Assembly (NCBI RefSeq): GCF_050596425.1 | Contig: NZ_CP192292.1 | Location: 1,550,001-1,614,000 of the forward strand | Origin: G963665925 sp050596425 | GTDB lineage: Bacteria > Bacillota > Clostridia > Peptostreptococcales > Acidaminobacteraceae | Length of the DNA stretch: 64,000 nt | Direction of reading: 5' to 3' | Part shown: piece by piece, positions 25,398 to 35,800 of the stretch | Layout: every line of letters begins with the position of its first letter | Numbering within the stretch: position 1 is the stretch's first letter | Program-made: the position numbers and the translations under genes | The notes under the pieces: model-generated | The model's input: only the letters and a program-made list of their open reading frames with translations | Database searches by the model: none | Told to the model about the DNA's origin: nothing

Positions 25398-25577
25398 ATG
25401 ATGAATTTCATTTACAATGCTTGGATGGCACTAAACAACAAGAAGGGACAAGGTATGGTTGAATATGTACTGTTAATAGGATTAATTGCTGTAGCGGTTA
25501 TCGCTATCATGATTACTATGGGCACAACAATCACTGCTGAGTTTCAAGATATTATCAACAGCTTGACTGCACAATAG
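25398..25577 (+). CDS. flp: Flp-type type IVb pilin
   Basis: A 59-residue major pilin of the Tad (tight adherence) system. The leader ends in NNKKG, and the processing site G|QGMVEY shows the required four residues before Glu-Tyr, followed by the hydrophobic segment VLLIGLIAVAVIAIMITMG. A prepilin peptidase would cut after Gly 17 to leave a mature pilin of 42 residues. ATG 25398 follows AGGAGG by seven bases, the best ribosome binding site in the locus, as expected for a major subunit. A strong hairpin follows the gene. It is the first gene of the pilus operon. Confidence 0.93.
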   Translation: MMNFIYNAWMALNNKKGQGMVEYVLLIGLIAVAVIAIMITMGTTITAEFQDIINSLTAQ

Positions 25578-25602
25578 GAAAACGAATACGAAATTATAAA
25601 TC

Positions 25603-25653
25603 AGCCTGATCAACAGGCTAATGTGAGCCTTACAAACCTGTTTGTAGGGCTCA
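25603..25653 (+). other. Two hairpins without T run between flp and tadE
   Basis: AGCCTG (25603-25608) pairs with CAGGCT (25614-25619), and TGAGCCTTACAAA (25624-25636) pairs with TTTGTAGGGCTCA (25641-25653) around CCTG. No U tract follows, so a processing or mRNA-stabilising role for the pilin message, with partial read-through, is more likely than full termination. Confidence 0.65.
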
Positions 25654-25674
25654 AAATGTTTGAGGTGGTTTTAA

Positions 25675-26067
25675 GTGAAACATGTTTTAAATAATAACCG
25701 CGGACAGGCTATCGTTGAGTTTGTCTTAATCATTCCCCTGGTTTTTCTGCTTATATTTGGCTTGCTTGAAACGGGTCGCTTTCTCCATGCTGCCTATGAA
25801 GTGGAACATGGCTCAAGAGAGGGCGCTCGAATGGGTGCAATAGGAGGCTCTGATATAGATATTCAGTCAGCCGTCGTAGATTCTACCAGTGGTCTGGACC
25901 AGACACGGATTAGCATACAAGTCACACCTACAGGCTCTATTAGACATTCAGGGGATCGGTTGCAAGTCATCGTGACCTATAAATTCATGCCGATAACCCC
26001 ATTTGTTGACAGGCTGTTTTCAAATGAAATGAATATTTCAGGGACGACTTCAATGCGAGTGGAGTGA
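25675..26067 (+). CDS. tadE: TadE-like minor pseudopilin
   Basis: The 130-residue protein has the TadE pattern: NNRGQAIVEFVLIIPLVFLLIFGLLE, a prepilin-like site with Glu in the membrane helix, then EVEHGSREGARMGA. It should be inserted in the membrane and processed for the Tad pilus. GTG 25675 follows TGAGGTGG. It starts ten bases before the next gene, in the same operon. Confidence 0.88.
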   Translation: MKHVLNNNRGQAIVEFVLIIPLVFLLIFGLLETGRFLHAAYEVEHGSREGARMGAIGGSDIDIQSAVVDSTSGLDQTRISIQVTPTGSIRHSGDRLQVIVTYKFMPITPFVDRLFSNEMNISGTTSMRVE

Positions 26068-26077
26068 GGGAAGAATT

Positions 26078-26965
26078 ATGAGAAATCAACAAGGGTCTTC
26101 GGCCATAATATTAGTCGTTTGCTTCTCTGTGATGGCCATGTTTCTAGTAATTGGAGCAGATGTGGGCGTTATAACTTATGAAAAAGCAAAACTCAGCAAT
26201 GCGCTGGATGCATCCGCACTTGCGGGCGCTCAATCTCTTCCTGGTAAGCCTGATGAGTCAAGGATTTTGGTAAGTGACTATTTGTCTGCAAATGGTCTTG
26301 ATCCAGACAAGTCTAGTGTGACGATTACAGAAGACAATCATTCACTCAAGGTGGATGGATACAAAGATTTGAAAACCTTCTTTGGACCACTTATTGGAAG
26401 GGACACTGTTACAATCACTGAAAGCGTTACCGTTATTGTGGGACCAATAAATGAAGTCCGTTCAGGGATTCGTCCTTTGGTTATAGAACAACGCGCCTTA
26501 GAATATGGTGATCTGGTGGACTTAAAACTAAATGCTAAGACCAACTACAAGGGAAACTTTGGAGCCGTGTCACTCGGCGGAACAGGCGCTTCCAATTATG
26601 AACAGAATTTACTCTATGGGTTTAAGGGCACAATAAAAATAGGAGACATTATATACACAGAAGCAGGGAATAAGGTCAGTGTTATAAACCCACTAAGGAA
26701 TCATTTGAGTACAGATTTTCACACGTTTGAAAATTATAAGAGAGAGTCAGAGCGATTATGGGTCATACCCGTTGTAGACGAACTGCAAGTCGAAGGGAAG
26801 TCACCAGTTACGGTTGTTGGATTTGCAGAGTTTTTTATAGAAGACATTGGCATCCAGTCAGGACAGACGAGTTTAAAAGGTCGATTTATAAAATATACAG
26901 GCAGTGGTACGGTGAACGAGCTTGCGCCTGATTATGGTCTTTACGGTATTAAAATTAAGCATTAA
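26078..26965 (+). CDS. TadG-like pilus-associated protein
   Basis: The 295-residue protein begins with QQGSSAIILVVCFSVMAMFLVIGADVGVITYEKAKLSNALDASALAGAQ, of which the stretch to ADVG is a membrane anchor and the following part is the TadG/TadE-like N-terminal module (Pfam Tad). The remainder is extracytoplasmic and beta-rich, without the von Willebrand domain seen in some TadG proteins. It is probably a minor pilus or envelope component. The start follows GAGGGA. Residues beyond 60 are not recognisable. Confidence 0.8.
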   Translation: MRNQQGSSAIILVVCFSVMAMFLVIGADVGVITYEKAKLSNALDASALAGAQSLPGKPDESRILVSDYLSANGLDPDKSSVTITEDNHSLKVDGYKDLKTFFGPLIGRDTVTITESVTVIVGPINEVRSGIRPLVIEQRALEYGDLVDLKLNAKTNYKGNFGAVSLGGTGASNYEQNLLYGFKGTIKIGDIIYTEAGNKVSVINPLRNHLSTDFHTFENYKRESERLWVIPVVDELQVEGKSPVTVVGFAEFFIEDIGIQSGQTSLKGRFIKYTGSGTVNELAPDYGLYGIKIKH

Positions 26966-26978
26966 CTGAGGTGATGTT

Positions 26979-27695
26979 ATGAGAAATGGCAGTTTGAAAT
27001 ATTTTTTGCTCGCCCTTATATTTGGCCTGTTGGCCGCTCTGGGCAGCTATATTTTTTTAAATGGAAATAAAACGGAAAGCGCGCTTGTTGAAATGAAGAG
27101 CATACCTGTTGCCAAGGAAAACATTGAAGCCTATAGCAAGTTAGATGCTTCTCATTTTGAAATGAAGGCCTTTCCGTCAGAGGCTATACACCCTGAAACC
27201 CTTATGGATATAGAGACCTTAAGTCAGATGTATGCATCGACGAATCTTCGAAAAGGCGAACCCATATTAAGAGCCAGAGTAAGAGAAGACATTGATGATA
27301 TTTTACCCTCTGTGATCAAGGAGAATCATAGGGCCATAAGTGTTTTGTCTAGCGAGTTCCAAGCTGTTGGGGACATGATACGACCTGGTGATTATGTGGA
27401 CCTTGTCGTTTTTCTACCTGAGAAAATGAGAAAAGAAGAAGTTATAAGGGAAGACCAGGCAAACATATTTGTTCAAAATATAAAGGTTTTGGCTGTGAGC
27501 CGTGTTACCCTGCCAGAGGGCAAGGCTCATGAAGAGGTGCCCGACCGCTACTCTGTCACACTTGAAGTGCCAATGGAAGAGTCAGAAAAGATTGTTCTTG
27601 CTGAAAACATTGGTGTTATTGAGATCATACTCCGTCGGGAAAATGACAAGAGCAAGCGCAGTGTATCTCCAGTCTTTTGGGAAGACCTACGGTAA
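26979..27695 (+). CDS. cpaB: CpaB/RcpC-like pilus assembly protein (SAF domain)
   Basis: The 238-residue protein has an N-terminal membrane anchor (about 7-27), a SAF domain (VAKENIEAYSKLDASHFEMK ... LRKGEPILRARV) and an RcpC/CpaB C-terminal domain (DMIRPGDYVDLVVFLP, NIKVLAVS). In Gram-negative bacteria CpaB assists the secretin; there is none here, so in this cell it must act at the membrane-wall interface. It is part of the Tad operon. Confidence 0.87.
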   Translation: MRNGSLKYFLLALIFGLLAALGSYIFLNGNKTESALVEMKSIPVAKENIEAYSKLDASHFEMKAFPSEAIHPETLMDIETLSQMYASTNLRKGEPILRARVREDIDDILPSVIKENHRAISVLSSEFQAVGDMIRPGDYVDLVVFLPEKMRKEEVIREDQANIFVQNIKVLAVSRVTLPEGKAHEEVPDRYSVTLEVPMEESEKIVLAENIGVIEIILRRENDKSKRSVSPVFWEDLR

Positions 27696-27710
27696 TAAGG
27701 TGGGAGAAGT

Positions 27711-28853
27711 ATGGATAAAATACGTGTGATGATCGTTGATGATCATGATGAAACAAGAGAATTGGTGAAAAAAATACTGTCTATAAGTGATGAGATCACA
27801 GTCGTTATGGAAGCCAAGTCTGGGCTTGAGAGTGTGTCGGTCTATACACCTGATATGGTGGATGTCATTTTAATGGATATAAATATGCCAGAAATGAATG
27901 GCTTAGAGGCGGCAGATAGGATCTCATCAGAACACCCAGACTCGATTATAGTCATGATGTCTGTTCAAAATGAAGCTGAGTATTTACGAAAGGCCATGGA
28001 CAGTGGTGCAAGGTCATATATTGTAAAACCCTTCGACTTGGATACACTCAGTGAGACAATTATTAACGCATACTATAAGAACAAAAAAACAAGGGTAACA
28101 CAGTCTGATATCAATAGACAGGCTGGGCAGATCCTATCCTTTTATGGATCCAAGGGGGGCGTGGGTAAGTCTGTTCTTGCCATGAATACAGCTGTTCTGC
28201 TCAGTCAAGAAAAAAACACCAAGGTCATTCTCGTGGATTTGGATATGCAGTTTGGAGATGTGGGCATGCTTATGAACATAAAACCCAAGTCGACAATATA
28301 TGATGCTCTTTCACCGGAAGCAGAAGATTTTCAAGACCAGGTGACAGCATCCATTTTAAACCATAGTGATCAACTGGATGTACTTCTGGCACCCAAACGG
28401 CCTGACCAAGCGGAAGGGATCCAGCCGGCTGAGATAAAAATGCTTTTAGTGGATCTGAAGTCACGTTATGACTATATTCTCGTTGACCTTGGGACGAACT
28501 ACTCAGAAATATCCCTGACAGCCCTCGATATTTCAAACAAAGTGTTTTATATAACGACACCAGATATGTTGTCAATAAAAAACACTAGACTGGGGCTTGA
28601 GGTTATGAAGTCTCTTGAGTATGACTTAAACAAACTCTTTTTAGTCATAAACAGATGGACCGGCAAGGAAAAAATCAAAATTGCGGATATAGAGCGTGCT
28701 CTGGATGTAAAAGTGGATGCTCAAATATCAGACGAACGAAGACACATGCTGGAAATGATAAATAGGGGAGATCCCTTAGCTGGTGAAAAAAGAATGAGAA
28801 AATCGAAATTTATGAAGGATATGAAAAAAGCCCTTGATATATTAAGGAGTTGA
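27711..28853 (+). CDS. cpaE: CpaE/TadZ-like protein: receiver plus MinD/ParA-type ATPase
   Basis: The 380-residue protein has an N-terminal receiver (about 1-125) and a deviant Walker A ATPase (FYGSKGGVGKSVLAMN, at about 145) of the MinD/ParA type, which places the Tad machine at a cell pole or site. In many CpaE/TadZ proteins the receiver is degenerate; here the acidic pair (IVDDHDE), the acceptor Asp (VILMDINMPEM), Ser/Thr and Lys (IVKPFD) are all kept, so phosphorylation control is possible. The start follows AAGGTGGGAG. It is cotranscribed with cpaB and cpaF. Confidence 0.9.
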   Translation: MDKIRVMIVDDHDETRELVKKILSISDEITVVMEAKSGLESVSVYTPDMVDVILMDINMPEMNGLEAADRISSEHPDSIIVMMSVQNEAEYLRKAMDSGARSYIVKPFDLDTLSETIINAYYKNKKTRVTQSDINRQAGQILSFYGSKGGVGKSVLAMNTAVLLSQEKNTKVILVDLDMQFGDVGMLMNIKPKSTIYDALSPEAEDFQDQVTASILNHSDQLDVLLAPKRPDQAEGIQPAEIKMLLVDLKSRYDYILVDLGTNYSEISLTALDISNKVFYITTPDMLSIKNTRLGLEVMKSLEYDLNKLFLVINRWTGKEKIKIADIERALDVKVDAQISDERRHMLEMINRGDPLAGEKRMRKSKFMKDMKKALDILRS

Positions 28854-28857
28854 GAAT

Positions 28858-30201
28858 ATGTCCCTGAAAGACAGACTTAAAAGCAAGGCGGAATCAGACC
28901 GGAGCCCTTCTGTGAACAAGTCGATAAAAACGGTGGTAGACCCCCATGATGGACTCAAGGTGAAAATTCAAAATGCAGTTATTGACGCACTCAATATAGA
29001 TTTTTCAGATGCGGAAAGTGACTTATCAACATACAAGAATGATATAAAGTCTCTTATTGAGAATGAAGTGAATTCAGGCGATTTTGACCTATCCCATAGG
29101 GAAAAAAAGAGAGTTATCGATGAAATTGTGGACGAAATAGTAGGATTTGGTCCCATAACAAGCCTCTTAAGTGATGATGAGGTTACAGAAGTCATGGTTA
29201 ACGGGCCCAACCAAGTCTATGCAGAAAAAGGAGGCAAACTCGTCTTAACCAATGCCCGTTTCAAGGACAATCATCATGTGCTCCACGTCATAAAAAAAAT
29301 AGTGGCCCCCATTGGACGACGCATTGACGAAAGTTCTCCAATGGTCGATGCAAGGTTGCCAGATGGCTCAAGGGTTAATGCCATAATTCCACCCCTTGCG
29401 CTAGGTGGGCCGACCATCACCATTAGAAAATTCTCTAAAGATCCATTTCAAGTGTCAGATCTGGTCGGATTTGGAACCCTGACACAATCTATGGCGGACT
29501 TTATTGAGTTTTGCATAAGAGGTCATCTTAATATTATTGTTTCAGGGGGGATGGGCAGCGGAAAAACGACAACGCTCAATGTTCTTTCATCCTTTATACC
29601 TAACAATGAAAGAATCATTACTATTGAAGATGCTGCCGAACTAAAACTCGTTCAGGACCATGTGGTTCGCCTTGAAACCAGACCGCCCAATATGGAAGGG
29701 CGAGGAGAAATATCTATTCGTGACCTTGTTAAAAACAGTTTGAGGATGCGACCAGACCGTATTGTTGTCGGCGAGGTCCGCTCAGGGGAAGCTCTTGACA
29801 TGCTTCAAGCCATGAATACGGGTCATGATGGCTCTTTAACAACGGGGCATGCTAATTCACCTAGAGATATGCTTTCAAGACTTGAAACCATGGTTTTAAT
29901 GTCTGGGATGAACCTTCCTGTCAAAGCCATTAGAGATCAAATTGCTTCGGCAATCGACATTATCATTCAACAGACAAGACTGCCTGATGGCAGCCGTAAA
30001 ATTGTTAATATAACTGAAGTTCATGGTATGGAAGGTGATGTTATCGTTTTGCAAGACATTTTCAAGTTCGAGCAAACGGGGCTAAGTGCCAAGGGACAAG
30101 TATCTGGTCGCTACATTTTCACTGGTGTAAGACCAAAGGCTGTTGACAAGTTGGCAGCCAAGAGCATTAAGGTACCGGCATCACTCTTTCACGGGAGGTG
30201 A
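28858..30201 (+). CDS. cpaF: Tad pilus assembly ATPase CpaF/TadA
   Basis: The 447-residue hexameric secretion ATPase powers pilin assembly. Marks are VNGPNQVYAEKGGKL, DARLPDGSRVNA, Walker A GGMGSGKTTTLN, IEDAAELKL, the Walker B and catalytic-Glu region MRPDRIVVGEVRSGEALDML, and TTGHANSPRD. Length and motif order fit CpaF. It starts four bases after cpaE and ends four bases before tadB. It is probably bifunctional for extension and retraction, as described for some CpaF proteins. Confidence 0.94.
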   Translation: MSLKDRLKSKAESDRSPSVNKSIKTVVDPHDGLKVKIQNAVIDALNIDFSDAESDLSTYKNDIKSLIENEVNSGDFDLSHREKKRVIDEIVDEIVGFGPITSLLSDDEVTEVMVNGPNQVYAEKGGKLVLTNARFKDNHHVLHVIKKIVAPIGRRIDESSPMVDARLPDGSRVNAIIPPLALGGPTITIRKFSKDPFQVSDLVGFGTLTQSMADFIEFCIRGHLNIIVSGGMGSGKTTTLNVLSSFIPNNERIITIEDAAELKLVQDHVVRLETRPPNMEGRGEISIRDLVKNSLRMRPDRIVVGEVRSGEALDMLQAMNTGHDGSLTTGHANSPRDMLSRLETMVLMSGMNLPVKAIRDQIASAIDIIIQQTRLPDGSRKIVNITEVHGMEGDVIVLQDIFKFEQTGLSAKGQVSGRYIFTGVRPKAVDKLAAKSIKVPASLFHGR

Positions 30202-30205
30202 TTAG

Positions 30206-31156
30206 ATGGTTGCTATTGTTTTATTATGTGGGCTGACGGCATTTACATTTGTGCTTGGACTGAACAAATTGACCAGGGGGACTTCTACCCATAGCCGTAT
30301 TGACCAAGTCATTGAGTATGCATCATCGGATTTTGAAGCAGATCTGGTTGGATCAGAAAAATCACCCCTTATAAAAAGGCCGAGAAGAGAGCTCAAGTGG
30401 ATTGGTCGATCACGATCTGAGCGAATGGAACTGGAGGTTCTTAAAGCTGATCTTTCAGTCACTGCTTATGAATGGTTTCTTATAAAATGGTCATTCCCCA
30501 TAGGGATAACGGGCGTCTTGTTGCTTGTATCAAAGAATTTACCAGGGAGTTTTCTGGCGGGTCTTTCTGCCCTTATTGCCTTAAAGCTGTATGTAAAAGT
30601 TAGAGTTAACAAGAGAGAGAAAACTTTTACCAGTCAATTAAACGATGCTTTGAGCATTATGTCCAATTCCCTTCGTGCAGGCTATAGCTTTCTTCAATCG
30701 GTCAACTCTGTATCAAGGGAAATGCCCGATCCTATAGCCTGTGAATTCAGAAGGCTTTTGAAAGAACTCAGTCTGGGGCAAGACACCGAAACAGCCTTGA
30801 GAAATCTGACCAAGCGTATGGAAAGTGAAGATTTGGAACTTATAGTTAGAGCCATCTTGATTCAGAAGGAAACAGGTGGTAACCTAGCAGAAATTTTAGA
30901 CACCATTTCGACGACCATCCGAGACCGGGTAAAAATTCAGGGAGAAATTAGAACCTTAACCGCTCAGGGGCGATTGTCGGGCGCCATAGTGAGCATAATG
31001 CCCTTTTTTCTAATTGGAATCATGTATCTTATTAATCCAAGTTATATATCTGTTCTCTTTACAAGTTCCATAGGACGATTTATGCTCGGCTTTGCTGCTA
31101 TTAATGAAATAATCGGCATACTGCTCATTCGTAAAATAGTTCGTATTGATATGTAG
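30206..31156 (+). CDS. tadB: Tad inner-membrane platform protein TadB
   Basis: The 316-residue membrane protein has an N-terminal helix, a T2SSF domain (SIMSNSLRAGYSFLQSVNSV ... QKETGGNLAEILDTISTTIRDR) and three further membrane helices, as in TadB. It forms the platform with TadC and contacts the CpaF ATPase. ATG 30206 follows GGGAGGTGA, tightly coupled to cpaF. Confidence 0.92.
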   Translation: MVAIVLLCGLTAFTFVLGLNKLTRGTSTHSRIDQVIEYASSDFEADLVGSEKSPLIKRPRRELKWIGRSRSERMELEVLKADLSVTAYEWFLIKWSFPIGITGVLLLVSKNLPGSFLAGLSALIALKLYVKVRVNKREKTFTSQLNDALSIMSNSLRAGYSFLQSVNSVSREMPDPIACEFRRLLKELSLGQDTETALRNLTKRMESEDLELIVRAILIQKETGGNLAEILDTISTTIRDRVKIQGEIRTLTAQGRLSGAIVSIMPFFLIGIMYLINPSYISVLFTSSIGRFMLGFAAINEIIGILLIRKIVRIDM

Positions 31157-31213
31157 TTCCATATTAGCTAATAGGCAAATGTTAATTTTAAAGTATCTAT
31201 TGTAGGTGATGAA

Positions 31214-32125
31214 ATGCTTTTGATCGTAATGTTTGTATTTATATCTGTCTTTAGCCTAACCCTTTGGATGGGCTACAATCGAATGGTAGCAGAGGACAAA
31301 ATACAAAATAGAATAAGAAATATATCAGGCCATGTTGAAATCAACCACACTGTGATTGAAAATAGGGGAACCCTCCTAGGGCGTATGGCAACTTTTATTT
31401 CAAACTCCATTCTGAAAATAGCAGGTAGGTTTGTACCAGAAAAAATGAATTCTAAGCTTTCACAACGCCTGTTCTTAGCTGGTCTCTCTGCTGAAATCGG
31501 ATGGAGGGAGTGGCGCCTGCTGTCCATACTTATCTGCCTTGTTCTTCCTGTTATGGTGGGGCAAGCTATGATAATAGCTGGGACTTCAATGGGGCATGCC
31601 CTGATTAGGGGGCTTCTTATCAGCCTCATGTTTCAAATTATGCTCCGCTATTATCTTGTTCTTAGAATTAGAAAAAGGCGTGAGCGCATAGTGTCAGAGC
31701 TTCCAGATATACTAGACCTGATCACGGTGAGCGTTGAAGCGGGATTGTCATTTGACGGCGCCATAGACCGTGTGGCGACTGAGGCGCAGGGCCCCTTAGC
31801 GGATGAGTTCGCAATCACCTTAAAGGAACTCAGAATGGGTAAAACACGTCGAGATGCCTTAAGAAAAATGAGCGATAGGTGCCTTGTTGCGGATCTAACG
31901 ACACTGGTTGGGTCGATTATTCAAGCTGATGAGCTGGGGGTTGCCATTGGTAAGATATTAAGAATTCAATCAGAACAAATGCGTGACAAAAGGAAACAAA
32001 GGGCCAGGGAGAAATCCATGAAGGCCCCTGTAAAATTACTTTTTCCACTGCTTTTATTTATCTTTCCATCAGTTCTCATTGTACTCATAGGACCAGCACT
32101 CATAAAACTCTCTCAAATGTTTTAA
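31214..32125 (+). CDS. tadC: Tad inner-membrane platform protein TadC
   Basis: The 303-residue T2SSF-domain protein has the TadC features ELPDILDLITVSVEAGLSFDGAI and IIQADELGVAIGKILRIQSEQMRDKRKQRAREKS, with membrane helices at both ends. A 57-base gap separates it from tadB. It is the last recognisable pilus gene; a prepilin peptidase gene (TadV/CpaA) is not in the window. Confidence 0.92.
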   Translation: MLLIVMFVFISVFSLTLWMGYNRMVAEDKIQNRIRNISGHVEINHTVIENRGTLLGRMATFISNSILKIAGRFVPEKMNSKLSQRLFLAGLSAEIGWREWRLLSILICLVLPVMVGQAMIIAGTSMGHALIRGLLISLMFQIMLRYYLVLRIRKRRERIVSELPDILDLITVSVEAGLSFDGAIDRVATEAQGPLADEFAITLKELRMGKTRRDALRKMSDRCLVADLTTLVGSIIQADELGVAIGKILRIQSEQMRDKRKQRAREKSMKAPVKLLFPLLLFIFPSVLIVLIGPALIKLSQMF

Positions 32126-32168
32126 TAGAGACTGGGACCCTGCCCTTAAGTCCTATATACAATAAAAG

Positions 32169-32197
32169 AAAAAGTCATGTAAATTTATGACTTTTCG
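32169..32197 (+). terminator. Weak terminator after tadC
   Basis: AAAAGTCAT (32170-32178) pairs with ATGACTTTT (32187-32195). The T run is part of the stem, so it may be leaky. Confidence 0.55.
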
Positions 32198-32278
32198 ATT
32201 TATTATTTTCCTGTCATTTCATATATTATGGTATTAGGAAGAAGAGTCTTTTTAAGTCAGAATCTATGAGGTGATCCT

Positions 32279-32617
32279 ATGAACACATCAATTTTAGAAG
32301 TCAACCAAATGCCAATAGGATTTGTGCGGGTGGCAGGATCCTTTACTGAAAGATTCAAAGGTTTGATGTTGAAAGATCAAGATAAGGCGACCCAACATCT
32401 GATGGCCATTGCACCATGCAAGCAGGTGCATACATTTTTTATGAAGTTTCCAATTGATGTGGCCTACTGTGATAGATATGGAAAGGTCATTGAAGTCCAT
32501 AAAAATATTGAACCTTGGCATGTTGACAAGAGTGTTTCAGCAGCTTACATCGCTGTAGAAGCTCCGGCAGGGACATATTTAAAAGATGTTTCTAAAGGGG
32601 ATGTTATTTACTTTTAA
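32279..32617 (+). CDS. DUF192 family protein
   Basis: A 112-residue single-domain DUF192 protein: RFKGLMLKD, QVHTFFMKFPIDVAYCDRYGKVIEVHKNIEPW and VEAPAGTYLKDVSKGDVIYF are the standard blocks. The function is unknown. DUF192 genes are often found next to Tad loci, as here, suggesting a link with pilus assembly. No signal peptide is present, unlike many exported DUF192 proteins. GAGGTGATCCT precedes ATG 32279. Confidence 0.85.
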   Translation: MNTSILEVNQMPIGFVRVAGSFTERFKGLMLKDQDKATQHLMAIAPCKQVHTFFMKFPIDVAYCDRYGKVIEVHKNIEPWHVDKSVSAAYIAVEAPAGTYLKDVSKGDVIYF

Positions 32618-32684
32618 TACCCTTCTAATGTGTTTCTAATTTATGAACACTAGACTATAAGTGAAGATACTTATCATAGCATAT

Positions 32685-32719
32685 AACACATATGATACGA
32701 ATATCATATGTGTTCTTTT
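32685..32719 (+). terminator. Terminator after the DUF192 gene
   Basis: AACACATATGATA (32685-32697) pairs with TATCATATGTGTT (32702-32714) around CGAA, then CTTTTTG. Confidence 0.9.
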
Positions 32720-32811
32720 TGTTCAAATGATTTCTAAGAGAGCAGATGTTTGAGGGTTGGCTCTTATGGGAAGGGTGTTTGTTCAAATAGGACATATCAA
32801 GGAGGGGAAAC

Positions 32812-35800
32812 ATGAAAAACGATCAAGAATGGAGAGATATACCCGAGCTTCAACAGCCGAGGAACATCCTTGGCAAATGGGCGGCATTCTTCATAGACAG
32901 ATATAAAATCGTTTACTTAATGCTGATTGCTATTATCATCATTGGGGTGAGCGCTTTTGTGAGTCTGCCAAGAGAATTACAACCAGAAATTGTATTGCCG
33001 TACGGACAGATTTTTACTATGTATCCTGGCGCAGCACCTGAAGAAGTTGAAACACTTGTCACAAATAAGTTGGAATCCAAGCTTGAAGAAGTCGAAGACT
33101 TGAAAACGATCTCATCATACTCCTATTCAGGGGTGTCAAATATCTGGCTTGAATTTGAACAGGGGACTGACATGGAAAAACGGATGAACGAGGTCCGTGA
33201 GAAAGTGACAAAGGCTCAATATGACTTGCCAGCGGATGCAGAAACCCCTGAAGTCAACGAGCTTCAGTCAAACAATTCGCCAATTATGATCGTCAATATG
33301 TCGGGGGATTATACTCAGGCAGAGTTGAAAAACTACGCAGAACTGATTGAACAAAGACTTGAGACGGAAACGGTTATTGCTGATGTGCTTGTCATTGGTG
33401 GTCTTGAAAGAGAAATACAAGTACATGTCGATCCAAAGCGACTGGCGGTATATGGTATATCGCTTGACCAGATTCAGGCCAGTATTCAAGCGTCAAATTT
33501 GAACTACCCAGGTGGATCAGCAACCCTGGACGAAAAGAACTTTAACATTCGAACAGTCGGAGAACTGGAAAATGTGGAAGCCCTTAATGATGTCATCGTG
33601 GGGTACACCCAGTCAGGTCCAATAAAAATTAAAGACATTGCAGTTGTGGAAAATGGATATAAAGAAGTGGAATCATATTCAAAAATGTCAGTGGGGCTCG
33701 GCACAGATGAAGCGCACATGAAGAGCTCAGTTGCCCTATCAATTAAGAAAAAAGACACAGCAGATGTTATTCGGACCAGCGCTCTTGTAAGAGAAATACT
33801 GGCTGAGGAGCACGGTAAGCTTTATCCTGCCAATATGAAGATACAAATCAGTGGAGACACCGCTGAGTTTGTTGACGAACAGCTAGGGGCTGTAATGGAC
33901 AATGCCTTTTCAGGACTATATCTTGTCCTAGTTGTTCTCTTCCTATTTATAGGTCTCAGGGAAGCTGGTATTGTATCCATCGTTATTCCTTTAGCCATCA
34001 TGATGGCCCTTTCATTCCTGAATGCGGCTGATATGACGCTTAATAATATCACCCTCTTTTCCATGGTTCTAGCCGTTGGTATGCTTGTGGATAATGGTAT
34101 CGTTATTATGGAGAATGTGGACAGATTAAGAGCTAAAGGCCTTGATTCGAGACTGGCAGCAGAGGCGGGGACAAATCAGATTGCACCAGCCATTATGGCA
34201 TCAACACTCACAACTCTGGCAGCCTTTTTCCCGATTGCATTAACACCTGGAATTATGGGAGCCTTTATTAAACCTATTCCAATCACGGTTATGTTCGCTC
34301 TGGGATCATCATTTTTCTTAGCGATCACAATCACACCGGCGCTTTGTTCCGTATTTTTAAGAAAGCGTCCAAAGCCAACGTCAGAAATGCCGCCAGTTAA
34401 AAAACATGGATTGAGGATAGCATCTGTTTTATTCATAGTGATCCTTGCCATGCAAGCCTTCAAGGGAGATGATGGCTACGGTCTTTTATCCTTCGGATTT
34501 GCAGCTATTTTCGGCGGGTTCATGTTTGCAAAAATGTATGTGAAGAGGACACCGGGAACGGAACATCCATTTATCAATGGCTATGGTAAGAGACTATACA
34601 GTATTGTCAGCAAAAGGTCGCGACGCTGGATTTTGGTCGGTACTTTGCTTGTGGCTTTTGTTGGAAGTATGGCTCTTATTCCACTTGGCATTTTAAAGGT
34701 GGAGATGTTTGGCCAGTCAGACTACGACAGGCTCTATATCGATATTACGACACCGAAGGGATCAACGCTTGATCAGACGGCACAAGTGGCAGAAAAAATT
34801 GAGGGTATCCTATTTGACTACCCAGAAATTGAAACATTTGTATCAAATGTAGGTATAACAGGCGCTGACAGTTTCGATTCGTTCTCAGGATCATCCTCTG
34901 GTACGCCGAATATTGCCCGACTAACAATAGATTTATACAGTGCAGATGACAGAGACAGAACATCTATGGATATTGCAGCCCTCCTCCGTGAAAGGGTTAA
35001 GAAAATACCTGGCGCTGAAATAGAAGTCACTGAACTGGAAGATGGACCACCGAGCGATGCACCGATCGTCGTAGGTATCATAGGTGAAGACCTTGTTAAA
35101 ATGGAAGCAACCGCCAACCGTTTCAAGTCTATACTTATGGATATTGAAGGCACCCGTGATGTGGGCACATCATTAAACAGTGGAGGGCCTGAAATTGAAA
35201 TCAGGGTGGATAAGGAAAAAGCCGCTCTTTACGGCCTGAACGATTATACTATAGCGAAAACCATTAGAGACTCTGTTGCAGGTCTAAAAGCAACGACATA
35301 TAGAAGCAATCAGGAAGAAATAGATGTTATGATCCGTTCGGGGATTGATTCCATGGGATCAAAAGATGAACTGAAGTCAATGTATTTCTATAACCGTCAA
35401 GGGCAGGCCATTCGATTTGATCAGGTGGCAAGCTTCATTGAATCAGAAACATCACCAACCATTCGTCATGAAGACGGTCGAAGAAGGGTTAATGTCTTTT
35501 CTCAAACGGTTGCGGGAGCAAATACAGTGGAAATTATGGATGCCTTTAAGGCAAAGACAGAGAATATTTCCTTGCCGGATGGCGTGTCAGTCAAGTATGC
35601 AGGCGAGCTGGGTGATATGCAGGATTCCTTTACAGATATGCTAGTCAATATGGTTGTAGCAGCCATACTGGTTTATATAATCCTGGCTGTTCAGTTCAAC
35701 TCTTTGTCGCAGCCTCTGATTATACTCTTTGCAGTGCCACTTGGACTTATAGGCGTTATGCCGGGTTTGGTTCTAACTGGAAACAGTTTTGGATTCCTAG

